Translations under genes and position numbers: made by a program | Assembly: GCA_051881655.1 (NCBI GenBank) | Contig: JBJEQH010000155.1 | Coordinates: forward strand, 1-10,097 | Source of the DNA: Heritagella sp051881655 | GTDB taxonomy: Bacteria > Bacillota > Clostridia > Oscillospirales > Acutalibacteraceae | Length of the DNA: 10,097 nucleotides | Direction of reading: 5' to 3' | In this document: one piece after another, positions 1 through 5,577 of the stretch | Layout of the letters: each line of letters starts with the position of its first letter | Numbering within the stretch: position 1 is the first letter of the stretch | The notes under the pieces: generated by a model | What the model was told of the DNA's origin: nothing | Seen by the model: the letters and a program-made list of their open reading frames with translations, nothing else | Database searches by the model: none

Positions 1-63
1 ACCACGCTTCTCGACGGGTACCTTCACCTTGATTTTGTGTTTTATGAACATACCCTCAATCAT
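1..63 (-). CDS. possible 5' end of an unidentified gene running off the left edge
   Basis: Reading leftward on the minus strand, an open frame starts at ATG 63-61 (or ATG 51-49) and stays open to the window edge. It would begin MIEGMFIKHKIKVKVPVEKR. It lies 26-38 bases after the stop of the DUF499-like remnant on the same strand, so it could be the next gene of that operon. A TGA sits directly upstream of the first ATG, so the start cannot be earlier. No good ribosome site is visible for either ATG; a GAGGG stretch lies too close to the second one. With only about 20 residues, no family can be assigned, and the frame could be open by chance. Confidence 0.35.
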   Translation of the reverse strand, partial: MIEGMFIKHKIKVKVPVEKRG

Positions 64-89
64 TCAGTCATGGAGACACATGTAAATGA

Positions 90-287
90 TTATTTTTCAA
101 ATCCGAAGTCTTCAACTCGAAGAGTACGGCAGTTCTCGGACACCGTTCGTACAGTGCCCTGCGGGAAACCGTCAGCTGCATGGGCACTCACCTCAAGAGA
201 TAGCTCGACCTCGCAGTTATCCACTGTGGAAAGGTGTGTGATGACCTCGTCCAGATATTTCTGCAAGTCACGGATTACTCTTGTGTT
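90..287 (-). pseudogene. 3' remnant of a DUF499-type ATPase gene (C-terminal ~65 residues)
   Basis: The last ~65 codons of a minus-strand gene end at TAA 92-90. The tail contains the helix IRDLQKYLDEVITHL, then VELSLEVSAHAADGFP, then VRTVSENCRTLRVEDFGFEK. From memory this pattern (beta strand, acidic-Pro turn, 'VRTVxENxRTLxF...GFE') matches the C-terminus of DUF499 proteins. Those are large ATP-binding proteins of about 1,000 residues found in restriction- or BREX/Pgl-like defence islands, often beside DUF1156 methylases. Upstream of about position 287 the same frame runs antisense through an OppF-like coding sequence, so the 5' ~90% of the gene is missing. No start codon belongs to it, and it should be non-functional unless the junction is an assembly error. 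The family call is moderately sure; the truncation is clear if the call is right. Confidence 0.55.
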
Positions 288-584
288 GTCAAATACTTCT
301 CGGACCGGATTATTGTCATGTATTTCGGAAAGATCGTTGAGATTGCGGATGCCGACGAGCTGTTCGCCCATCCGCTCCACCCCTATACCCGTTCCCTGCT
401 GTCTGCCATTCCGCTTCCCGATCCCCACTATGAGAAACAGCGCAAGCGGATGACCTATGTTCCCAGCGAGGCCCACGATTATTCCCAGGAGCTGCCGACT
501 CTCCGGGAAGTGGCGCCCGGTCATTTCGTGAGCTGCAATACGCCGGAGTATGAAGTGTACTGCGGAAAGCTGGCCCAATCATGA
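285..584 (+). pseudogene. 3' remnant of oligopeptide ABC transporter ATPase (OppF-like)
   Basis: From codon GTT at 285 the frame reads VVKYFSDRIIVMYFGKIVE. This is the region just after the H-loop of OppF/DppF-type ATPases, normally 'HDLSVVxxxSDRIxVMYxG'. It continues into the oligopeptide-transporter C-terminal domain, with HPLHPYTRSLLSAIPLPDP, and ends with the typical PGHFVSCN segment. Only about 99 of the usual ~320 residues remain. Walker A, the ABC signature, Walker B and the H-loop histidine are all absent. The ATG at 234 in the same frame lies in the antisense of the DUF499-like remnant and gives 17 unrelated residues, so it is a chance start. The stop overlaps the next gene's start as ATGA, showing that this was once the upstream member of a translationally coupled opp operon. 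Confidence 0.85.
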
Positions 585-1000
585 AAAAGCGTTGGCTGGG
601 TTATCTTGGGGCGTCGGCTTTGGCCCTGGTGGTTGCCCTGTTCTGCGTTTCTTTCGAGGCCGAGGAAAAGGGCACCAGTCCCGCCTTGTGGATGCAGTTT
701 TTCAGCGACGGCTTCTTCCTCTCTGCCGTTCTGTTTCTGGGCTGCGGCGCTCTCACTTTTATTGCGGAGGCCGGCAACTTCTACGGCATCCAGTTCCTGG
801 GGTACACCCTGGTTCGCCTGTTCTCCTTCCGCAAAGAGCGCTTTGACGACCGGAAGGACTACTTCACTTACTGCACCGAAAAAATGGCAAAGCAGAAGGA
901 AAAGGGGAAATCCGCTGCAAAGTGGATTATGCTTTATGTCGGACTGGGCTGCCTGGCCCTTTCTCTGGGCTTCGCCTTTATATTCTATGGGATGCGATAA
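581..1000 (+). CDS. DUF3899-like small membrane protein
   Basis: This is a 139-residue protein of unknown function. It has three hydrophobic segments, at about residues 5-23, 41-61 and 113-136. A basic and acidic loop between the second and third (about 83-112, RKERFDDRKDYF...KQKEKGK) is probably cytoplasmic. The FSDGFFLSAVLFLGCGALTF segment followed by a short loop and aromatic residues resembles DUF3899 membrane proteins of Firmicutes; that assignment is from memory. Its ATG overlaps the stop of the oppF remnant (ATGA, 581-584), so translation was likely coupled to oppF in the parent operon. With oppF truncated it may now lack its normal promoter, since none is visible in the bases just upstream. 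A hairpin follows the stop. Confidence 0.75.
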   Translation: MKKRWLGYLGASALALVVALFCVSFEAEEKGTSPALWMQFFSDGFFLSAVLFLGCGALTFIAEAGNFYGIQFLGYTLVRLFSFRKERFDDRKDYFTYCTEKMAKQKEKGKSAAKWIMLYVGLGCLALSLGFAFIFYGMR

Positions 1001-1008
1001 CAGAAATC

Positions 1009-1054
1009 CTTTGACCGGCGGCCGCTGTGCTGCCGGTCAAAGCAGATACTTTTT
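1009..1054 (+). terminator. hairpin terminator or attenuator before pepP
   Basis: CTTTGACCGGC (1009-1019) pairs perfectly with GCCGGTCAAAG (1032-1042). Three inner pairs, including one G-U, extend the stem to about 14 with a 6-base loop. A T5 run (1050-1054) starts 7 bases after the stem and touches the pepP ribosome site at 1056. The gap between stem and T-run makes this a weak intrinsic terminator. It may end the opp/DUF3899 transcript or reduce read-through into pepP. Confidence 0.5.
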
Positions 1055-1066
1055 CAGGAGGCTTTT

Positions 1067-2326
1067 ATGACTTCGGAATTTTTCGCGGGAAACCGGCAGC
1101 GATTTCTCGATCGGCTGGAGGAGGGCAGCGTCACGATGCTGTTTTCCGGTCTTGTACCCGTTAAGAGCAACGACCAGAATATGAATCCCTTCTCCGTCAA
1201 CCGCAACTTCTACTATCTCACAGGCATTGATACACAGAATGTCTGGCTTGTAATGAGCAAGACGGCACGCGGAACGCAGCAGTTTCTGTTCATAGATCAG
1301 CCGGATGAATTTCTCATCAAGTGGAACGGAAAAATGCTGACCCGCGAAGAGGCAAGCCAGCGCAGCGGTATTCCGAAAGAAAGCGTTCTGTATATGCAGG
1401 ATCTGGACCGGACGGTTGCCAATATGCTCCGTGACGACCGCCAGAGCCCCAGTAATCCTATCACGGCCTGTTTTTCCTTCGACCGGCTCAGTATGAATGC
1501 CGCACCGACGCGCGCCGAGGAATATGCCGGGCAGGTGCGCCAAAAGTATCCCGCCGTGCAGATCCGCAATATTGCAGGGGTGTTGGCCTCGCTGCGCTCT
1601 GTCAAGGCACCGGAGGAGATCGCGTGCATTCGCCGCGCCGGTGATGTGACCATCGAAGCGCTCCGCCAGATGCTGAAAACCGCAAGACCCGGTGAGTATG
1701 AATATCAGTGGGTTGCGGATTATGCGCACTATGTGGCCCGTGCCGGTATGCGCGAGGGTTTCCCGACGATTGCCGCATCGGGGGCCAATGCCACCATGCT
1801 GCACTACAGCGACAACAATTGTATTGCGCCCGATGGCGCACTCTTCCTCTTTGACCTCGGCGCGGAGTACAACTATTATTCGTCTGATATTTCGCGTACC
1901 TTCCCGGTCAACGGCAAATTCACCGACCGCCAGAAGGAACTGTTCTGCATCGTTCGCGATGCGATGGACGTTGCCCGGGACAAGATGCGCCCCGGCGTTG
2001 AAATGAAGCTGGCCAACCAGGCGGTTATTGATTTCTACAAAAAGGCGCTTCGTTCCATAAAGCTCATCCGCGACGACAGTGAGGTTTCGAAGTATTACTA
2101 TCACGGTGTGTCCCACTCTCTGGGCCTGGATACACATGATCCCTGCGACCGCACGGTCTATGAGCCGGGCATGGTGATCACCTGTGAACCGGGCCTCTAT
2201 GTGGCCGAGGAGGGCATCGGTATCCGTTTGGAAAATGACATTCTGGTCACGGACGGAGAGCCGGAGGATCTGATCGGCAAGCGCCTGATGGATATCGCTG
2301 AGATCGAGGAACTCATGGGCCGCTGA
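1067..2326 (+). CDS. pepP: Xaa-Pro aminopeptidase (aminopeptidase P, M24B)
   Basis: This cytoplasmic metallopeptidase removes an N-terminal residue that precedes proline. The 419 residues comprise an AMP_N-type N-terminal domain (about 3-135) and a pita-bread catalytic domain (about 180-410). The five metal ligands are in place: D263 (LFDLGAEYNYY), D274 (SDISRTFPVNGKF), H350 (HGVSHSLGLDTHD), E374 (CEPGLY) and E389 (GIRLEND). H246 (TMLHYSDN) and H357 match the substrate-positioning histidines of E. coli PepP. Length and motifs agree with an active two-metal enzyme. AGGAGG at 1056-1061 sits 5 bases before the ATG. The gene is followed by two tandem terminators and appears monocistronic. No promoter is evident in the 66 bases upstream, so it may depend partly on read-through past the 1009-1042 hairpin. 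Confidence 0.95.
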   Translation: MTSEFFAGNRQRFLDRLEEGSVTMLFSGLVPVKSNDQNMNPFSVNRNFYYLTGIDTQNVWLVMSKTARGTQQFLFIDQPDEFLIKWNGKMLTREEASQRSGIPKESVLYMQDLDRTVANMLRDDRQSPSNPITACFSFDRLSMNAAPTRAEEYAGQVRQKYPAVQIRNIAGVLASLRSVKAPEEIACIRRAGDVTIEALRQMLKTARPGEYEYQWVADYAHYVARAGMREGFPTIAASGANATMLHYSDNNCIAPDGALFLFDLGAEYNYYSSDISRTFPVNGKFTDRQKELFCIVRDAMDVARDKMRPGVEMKLANQAVIDFYKKALRSIKLIRDDSEVSKYYYHGVSHSLGLDTHDPCDRTVYEPGMVITCEPGLYVAEEGIGIRLENDILVTDGEPEDLIGKRLMDIAEIEELMGR

Positions 2327-2368
2327 GCGCGCCCGCCGCAGAAGCGTGAAAAAGCCCAATTTTAAAAG

Positions 2369-2417
2369 AAAAGACGGACCTGCCTTGATACAATTTCAAG
2401 AAAGGTCCGTCTTTTTT
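2369..2417 (+). terminator. strong intrinsic terminator of pepP
   Basis: AAAAGACGGACCT (2369-2381) pairs perfectly with AGGTCCGTCTTTT (2403-2415). The loop contains a further inner stem, CTTGA/TCAAG (2384-2388 with 2396-2400). The right arm ends in a T6 run (2412-2417), and the A-rich left arm suggests weak activity in the other direction as well. Confidence 0.9.
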
Positions 2418-2461
2418 GCGTCGGAAAACCGCCCGGAAGCGAGTGGTTTTCCCGCTTTTTT
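2418..2461 (+). terminator. second tandem intrinsic terminator
   Basis: GGAAAACCGC (2423-2432) pairs with GTGGTTTTCC (2443-2452) with one G-U pair. A three-pair GCG/CGC base (2418-2420 with 2453-2455) closes it across a two-base bulge. T6 at 2456-2461 follows directly. It begins right after the first terminator and would back it up. Confidence 0.75.
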
Positions 2462-2699
2462 ATTACTGTGAGGATTTACAGCCGGAGAGGACGCCTCCTG
2501 TTAAGGTGCTTTCTGCCGGTACGGATCCATGGGATCGTTTCTCCGGTCAATGCCGCCAGCCCGATTCGGCTGGGCAGGCGGTACTGCCATTCGGGATGAA
2601 TGCAGCAAAATGAATAAAGAAGCCATGATTGCCTCTTCGCTTTGGAATGATGCGCAGGGAGTGGAAAATAACGGCAAGAGGTATTTCCCCTTATTGCGA
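2462..2699. other. intergenic stretch with no convincing gene
   Basis: This lies between the tandem terminators and the 3' end of the kinase gene. It holds only short inverted repeats (for example CCAGCC 2556-2561 with GGCTGG 2568-2573) without T-runs, and short open frames with no family resemblance. One 43-codon minus-strand frame (MASLFILLHSSRMAV...) has an AGAGG-like site upstream but a random-looking composition. No clear terminator for the kinase is visible here. Confidence 0.5.
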
Positions 2700-3812
2700 T
2701 CAGAGAAGGGAGGCTGCAGAGGGGAAAAAGAGGGCGGACAGAATTCCACACAGAATGGATGCCAGAACAAAAAGGAACAGATCCACCAGCAGAACACCCA
2801 GCCGCCTGACCCATGGCTTTTGGCGGCGGGTCAGGGGGAATTTTTGCTGGACATTCAGATAATTGCCGGTGAAAAGCACGATTCCCACGACGGCCAGCCC
2901 AAAGAAAATACGGTTGAGAAGCGTTACGGCGGGCCCGGCGTTTTCAACGGTCAGATTGGCGCACACGCTGAACAGGAGCAGATAGCCCAGCGCGGAAAGC
3001 AGCCAGCTGAGGGGAGTGTGGCCGCGAAAACCCGGGGGCAGAAACCTGTGCCAGTCAGAGGGGAGTTCTTGGGGCTCTTTCTCAGGCGGTTCTTCACTGC
3101 AAAGCGCATCCAGGGCAGCCAGCAGTTCTTCCACGCTTTGATACCGGTGGGAAGGGGATAATTCGGTGCACCGGCAGATTACGCTCCTCAGACGGCCGTC
3201 AGAAAGGCGCCGGTTCGGCAGTTCCCCGGTCAGCATCACATTCATCAAAATGCCCACAGAGTAGATATCCGTTAAAACACTGGAAGGGCCAAAGCCGTAC
3301 TGTTCGGGGGCCGCATACCCCTCGGTGCCCAGCAGCACCGTGTCCTTTTCCGTCTGGCTGTGGTTCCATTTGGCGGCATTCAGATCCAATAGCTTCACAA
3401 TCCCATCCGGGCTCAGCTTGATATTCGAGGGTTTTATGTCCCGGTTGATAATCGCAGGGGTGCAATGGTGAAAATCCGAGAGAATCCAGCAGAGCTGGCG
3501 GGTGATCTCGATCACCTCGGCTTCTGTCAGGGGGCCCCTCTGCTCCAGGATCGCCTCCAGCGTGTCGCCGGGGATGTACTCTTCAATCACGGTCAGGCCC
3601 TGCTCGTCTTCTTCCACCAAAAGGATTGCCGGGGTATTGGCGATGGGATGCTGCTGCAGATATCGGTAGATATCGGCATTATAGACCGTCAATTCCTTTT
3701 TTACAAAGAAATCCTTCGAACGGACATCCTGTACCAGAGAAACACCGTGTTCCGTGTCGATCCCGGCGATTTCCATATAATAGGACAGGCGCAATTCCTG
3801 CTCCAGAGTCAT
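2700..3812 (-). CDS. membrane-anchored Ser/Thr protein kinase with variant catalytic motifs
   Basis: This 370-residue protein has an N-terminal kinase domain (about 10-237), a short linker (EEPPEKEPQELP) and three C-terminal membrane segments (about 268-287, 296-316, 336-360). The kinase domain is therefore expected to be cytoplasmic. Visible motifs are the ATP-site lysine K38 or K39 (FFVKKE), the catalytic loop NRDIKPSN with D125, K127 and N130, DLN at 143-145, APE at 168-170, D182 (TDIYSVG) and R223. Departures from the canon are N for H in HRD, LN for FG in DFG, and no recognisable glycine-rich loop. The catalytic Asp, Lys and metal-binding Asn and Asp remain, so activity is plausible. AAGGAGG precedes the ATG by 9 bases. 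It is transcribed divergently from an XRE-like protein over a 77-base gap. A role in phosphorylating that regulator or sensing envelope state is inference. Confidence 0.85.
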   Translation of the reverse strand: MTLEQELRLSYYMEIAGIDTEHGVSLVQDVRSKDFFVKKELTVYNADIYRYLQQHPIANTPAILLVEEDEQGLTVIEEYIPGDTLEAILEQRGPLTEAEVIEITRQLCWILSDFHHCTPAIINRDIKPSNIKLSPDGIVKLLDLNAAKWNHSQTEKDTVLLGTEGYAAPEQYGFGPSSVLTDIYSVGILMNVMLTGELPNRRLSDGRLRSVICRCTELSPSHRYQSVEELLAALDALCSEEPPEKEPQELPSDWHRFLPPGFRGHTPLSWLLSALGYLLLFSVCANLTVENAGPAVTLLNRIFFGLAVVGIVLFTGNYLNVQQKFPLTRRQKPWVRRLGVLLVDLFLFVLASILCGILSALFFPSAASLL

Positions 3813-3855
3813 TGCCGTCCCTCCTTTTTTTGTGGTATGATGATATCGGTAACTG

Positions 3856-3862
3856 TATTATA
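3856..3862. promoter_or_regulatory. overlapping divergent -10 elements for the kinase and HTH genes
   Basis: On the minus strand 3862-3857 reads TATAAT, 45 bases before the kinase ATG. On the plus strand 3856-3861 reads TATTAT, 29 bases before the HTH gene's ATG. Neither has a good -35 at 17 bases. The two share the same bases, so polymerase binding in one direction would exclude the other. The flanking palindromes GATATC and GCATGC could be part of an operator. Confidence 0.4.
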
Positions 3863-3889
3863 GCATGCGGATGGAAAGGAGAAAATCAT

Positions 3890-4351
3890 ATGACCAGAAA
3901 ATCCACGGGTGAATTGGAAAAAATTCTGGGAAAAACCTCCGCCTCGCAGGCAAAGGGGTACCTGACTGAAAACGCGGAGAGTATGGTTTCGGATGGGAAA
4001 CCTTTTTCAGCCTATATGCATGAAATGCTGCGGAAATATGGCAAGTCCCAGCAGGAGGTGTTTCTTCAGGCGGATTTCCCGGAGCGATTTGGATACAAAA
4101 TTCTCTCGGAGGAAAAACATACCCGGCAGCGCGACTACATTCTGCGGCTCTGCTATGCCGCCGGGATGAATCTGGAGGAAACCCAAAGGGCCCTGACTCT
4201 TTATGGAATGGCCCCGTTGTACGCCCGGATTCCGAGGGATGCCGTACTGATGATCGCCTTCAACCAGCATAAGGGAGGCATTCTGGAGGTAGATGCACTG
4301 CTGTCCTCCCACAAGCTGCCGGCACTGAAAACTTCCGGTACATTGGAATAA
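3890..4351 (+). CDS. XRE-like helix-turn-helix regulator paired with the kinase
   Basis: This is a 153-residue cytoplasmic protein. Residues 38-106 form a compact helical domain: YMHEMLRKYGKSQQEVFLQA, then FGYKILSEEKHTRQRDYILR, then LEETQRALTLYGMAPLYAR. That resembles HTH_3/XRE domains, with the expected recognition-helix region at FPERFGYKILS. From memory, proteins of this layout often sit beside Ser/Thr kinase genes in Clostridia. The N-terminus (STGELEKIL...) is rich in Ser/Thr, so phosphorylation by the neighbour is possible but unproven. The start was chosen at ATG 3890 because AAAGGAG (3875-3881) precedes it and the longer in-frame extension would run through the kinase leader. It may regulate itself, the kinase and the downstream lipoprotein. 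Confidence 0.8.
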   Translation: MTRKSTGELEKILGKTSASQAKGYLTENAESMVSDGKPFSAYMHEMLRKYGKSQQEVFLQADFPERFGYKILSEEKHTRQRDYILRLCYAAGMNLEETQRALTLYGMAPLYARIPRDAVLMIAFNQHKGGILEVDALLSSHKLPALKTSGTLE

Positions 4352-4370
4352 CCGTTTCAAAGTGGAAATT

Positions 4371-4385
4371 CCCCCATTTTGGGGG
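4371..4385 (+). other. short GC hairpin between the HTH and lipoprotein genes
   Basis: CCCCCA (4371-4376) pairs with TGGGGG (4380-4385) around a TTT loop, 19 bases after the HTH stop. No T-run follows, so it is not a standard intrinsic terminator. It could slow or partly block read-through into the lipoprotein gene, which has its own promoter just downstream. Confidence 0.35.
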
Positions 4386-4405
4386 CAACGGACAGAAATC
4401 GACTT

Positions 4406-4414
4406 TGCTATAAT
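4406..4414 (+). promoter_or_regulatory. extended -10 promoter of the lipoprotein gene
   Basis: TGCTATAAT (4406-4414) is a consensus -10 with the TG extension, 46 bases before the ATG. No convincing -35 lies 16-18 bases upstream, which fits an extended -10 promoter. Confidence 0.65.
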
Positions 4415-4460
4415 AGTTTTATTATAATTTCTTCCATTTCACAACAGAGGAGAGAAAACA

Positions 4461-5372
4461 ATGATAGCAAAGAGAAGAAAAATTCTGCCCACCTTTCTGC
4501 TGGCGCTGGTCATGATCCTTTCCACCGCCTGTTCCAGCAGCAGCGAAAAATCGCAGCCGTCCGACGGCAGTTCCAGTGTGGCGGAGGATGATGGTGCGTC
4601 CTCTTCGGTTGAGCAAATTCCCGACGGAGAGATTACCATCGCGGAAACCGTACTTTATGAAGCAGAGGGCGTTACGATTACGGCAACCGGTTATGAGGAG
4701 AGCTGGTCCGGTCCGCAGATCAAGATCGTCGTGGAGAATGATACAAAACAGAATCTGCTGGTCACGGTTCAGTCCCTTTCCGTCAACGGGTATATGATGC
4801 CCACGGCCAGTCTGTATGCCCAGGTGGCGGCCGGAAAGAAAGCCAATGATGCCATTTCCCTGTTATCTTCGGAACTGGAGAAGGCGGGTATTGATACCAT
4901 TGCGAACCTGCAGTTTTATCTGAAAATTGCTGATTCGGATTCCTATGATACCCTGATATCCTCAGATCTGATTACCCTGGATACATCCGCCGCCGGTTAT
5001 CAGCAGCCCGTGGATGATTCCGGCGAAGTGCTGTACGAGGAAAACGGAATCAAAATCATCAGCCGGGGATTGCAGCAGGGCCCGATCTGGGATGGTACTT
5101 TAGTTTTCCTGCTGGAGAATAACAGTGGGGAGCCCATTACGGTTTCGGCGGAAAATGTATCGGTCAACGGATTTATGGAGGACGTCAGCCTGTGGTCGGA
5201 TCTGCGGGACGGCACCCGGCTGATCGACGGGATGTACCTGCTGGATTTGAGTGATCTGGGGATAGAGAGCATCGAGGATGTGGAGAGCATCGAGCTGAAT
5301 TTCCGCATCATTCATTCGGACACCTGGGACGAGATTGTCACCACCGATGTGATTTCGATGACATTTGAATAA
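4461..5372 (+). CDS. secreted lipoprotein with two duplicated beta domains
   Basis: The protein has 303 residues. A basic N-terminus (AKRRK), a hydrophobic core (about 9-20) and LSTAC give a type II signal peptide with lipidation expected at C24. A Ser/Asp-rich linker (24-55) follows. Two related domains come next, one from about ETVLYEAEGVTITATG to ISSDLITLD and one from about GEVLYEENGIKIISRG to VTTDVISMTFE. Shared landmarks are VLYE, G(V/I)xI, VVEN or LLENN, SVNG(Y/F)M, and a closing strand with a D-x-L/V-I tail. This is an internal duplication, probably of Ig-like or DUF4352-like beta domains; the fold is inferred. Function is unknown. It has its own promoter and an AGAGGAGAG ribosome site. 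Its position next to a kinase/HTH pair suggests a cell-surface partner or output of that module. Confidence 0.8.
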   Translation: MIAKRRKILPTFLLALVMILSTACSSSSEKSQPSDGSSSVAEDDGASSSVEQIPDGEITIAETVLYEAEGVTITATGYEESWSGPQIKIVVENDTKQNLLVTVQSLSVNGYMMPTASLYAQVAAGKKANDAISLLSSELEKAGIDTIANLQFYLKIADSDSYDTLISSDLITLDTSAAGYQQPVDDSGEVLYEENGIKIISRGLQQGPIWDGTLVFLLENNSGEPITVSAENVSVNGFMEDVSLWSDLRDGTRLIDGMYLLDLSDLGIESIEDVESIELNFRIIHSDTWDEIVTTDVISMTFE

Positions 5373-5382
5373 TTCCGGTAAA

Positions 5383-5419
5383 GAAAGAGGACAGGCGATG
5401 CAAACGTCTGTCCTCTTTC
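5383..5419 (+). terminator. intrinsic terminator of the lipoprotein gene
   Basis: GAAAGAGGACAG (5383-5394) pairs perfectly with CTGTCCTCTTTC (5408-5419). Three inner pairs, including one G-U, extend the stem to 15 around a 7-base loop. The right arm ends in TTTC and is followed by the pyrimidine tract CCCTCCTTTCC. The U-tract is imperfect, but the stem is strong. Confidence 0.75.
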
Positions 5420-5478
5420 CCCTCCTTTCCTCAGGAGAACCGACGGAAAAGCCAGTGGAGCCAATTTCTCTCTGAGAT

Positions 5479-5510
5479 ATGTAAACTTAAAAAATTCAAT
5501 AGGTTGACAA
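5479..5510 (+). promoter_or_regulatory. BirA-type biotin operator
   Basis: ATGTAAACT (5479-5487) and GGTTGACAA (5502-5510) are inverted half-sites separated by 14 A/T-rich bases. This matches the arrangement of BirA operators known from biotin genes (TTGTAAACC-like and GGTTTACAA-like arms with a 14-16 base spacer). The right arm covers the bioB -35 element, so bound biotinyl-AMP-BirA would block polymerase. Confidence 0.75.
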
Positions 5511-5532
5511 TTTAATGGAATCGTACTATAAT
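5504..5532 (+). promoter_or_regulatory. consensus sigma-70/SigA promoter of bioB
   Basis: TTGACA (5504-5509), a 17-base spacer and TATAAT (5527-5532) match the vegetative consensus at all twelve positions. The start codon is 45 bases after the -10. Confidence 0.9.
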
Positions 5533-5577
5533 AGGCTCGATTTATTTGGATGAACCGGAGAGAAAGGATGGAATTGG

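Noticed and set aside
234..284. ATG at 234 as the true start of a 116-residue protein
   Set aside because: The first 17 codons are antisense to the DUF499-like tail and do not resemble OppF. No ribosome site precedes the ATG.
1037..2359. 440-codon open frame on the minus strand opposite pepP
   Set aside because: It lies antisense to a fully convincing aminopeptidase, has no family-like motifs, and is explained by codon bias leaving stops rare in that frame.
2501..2630. 43-codon minus-strand frame downstream of the kinase
   Set aside because: It has an AGAGG-like site but no hydrophobic segment, motif or recognisable composition. Frames this short are expected by chance.
3626..3889. 88-codon N-terminal extension of the HTH gene
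   Set aside because: It overlaps the kinase N-terminus on the other strand, has no ribosome site, and the ATG at 3890 has a good one.
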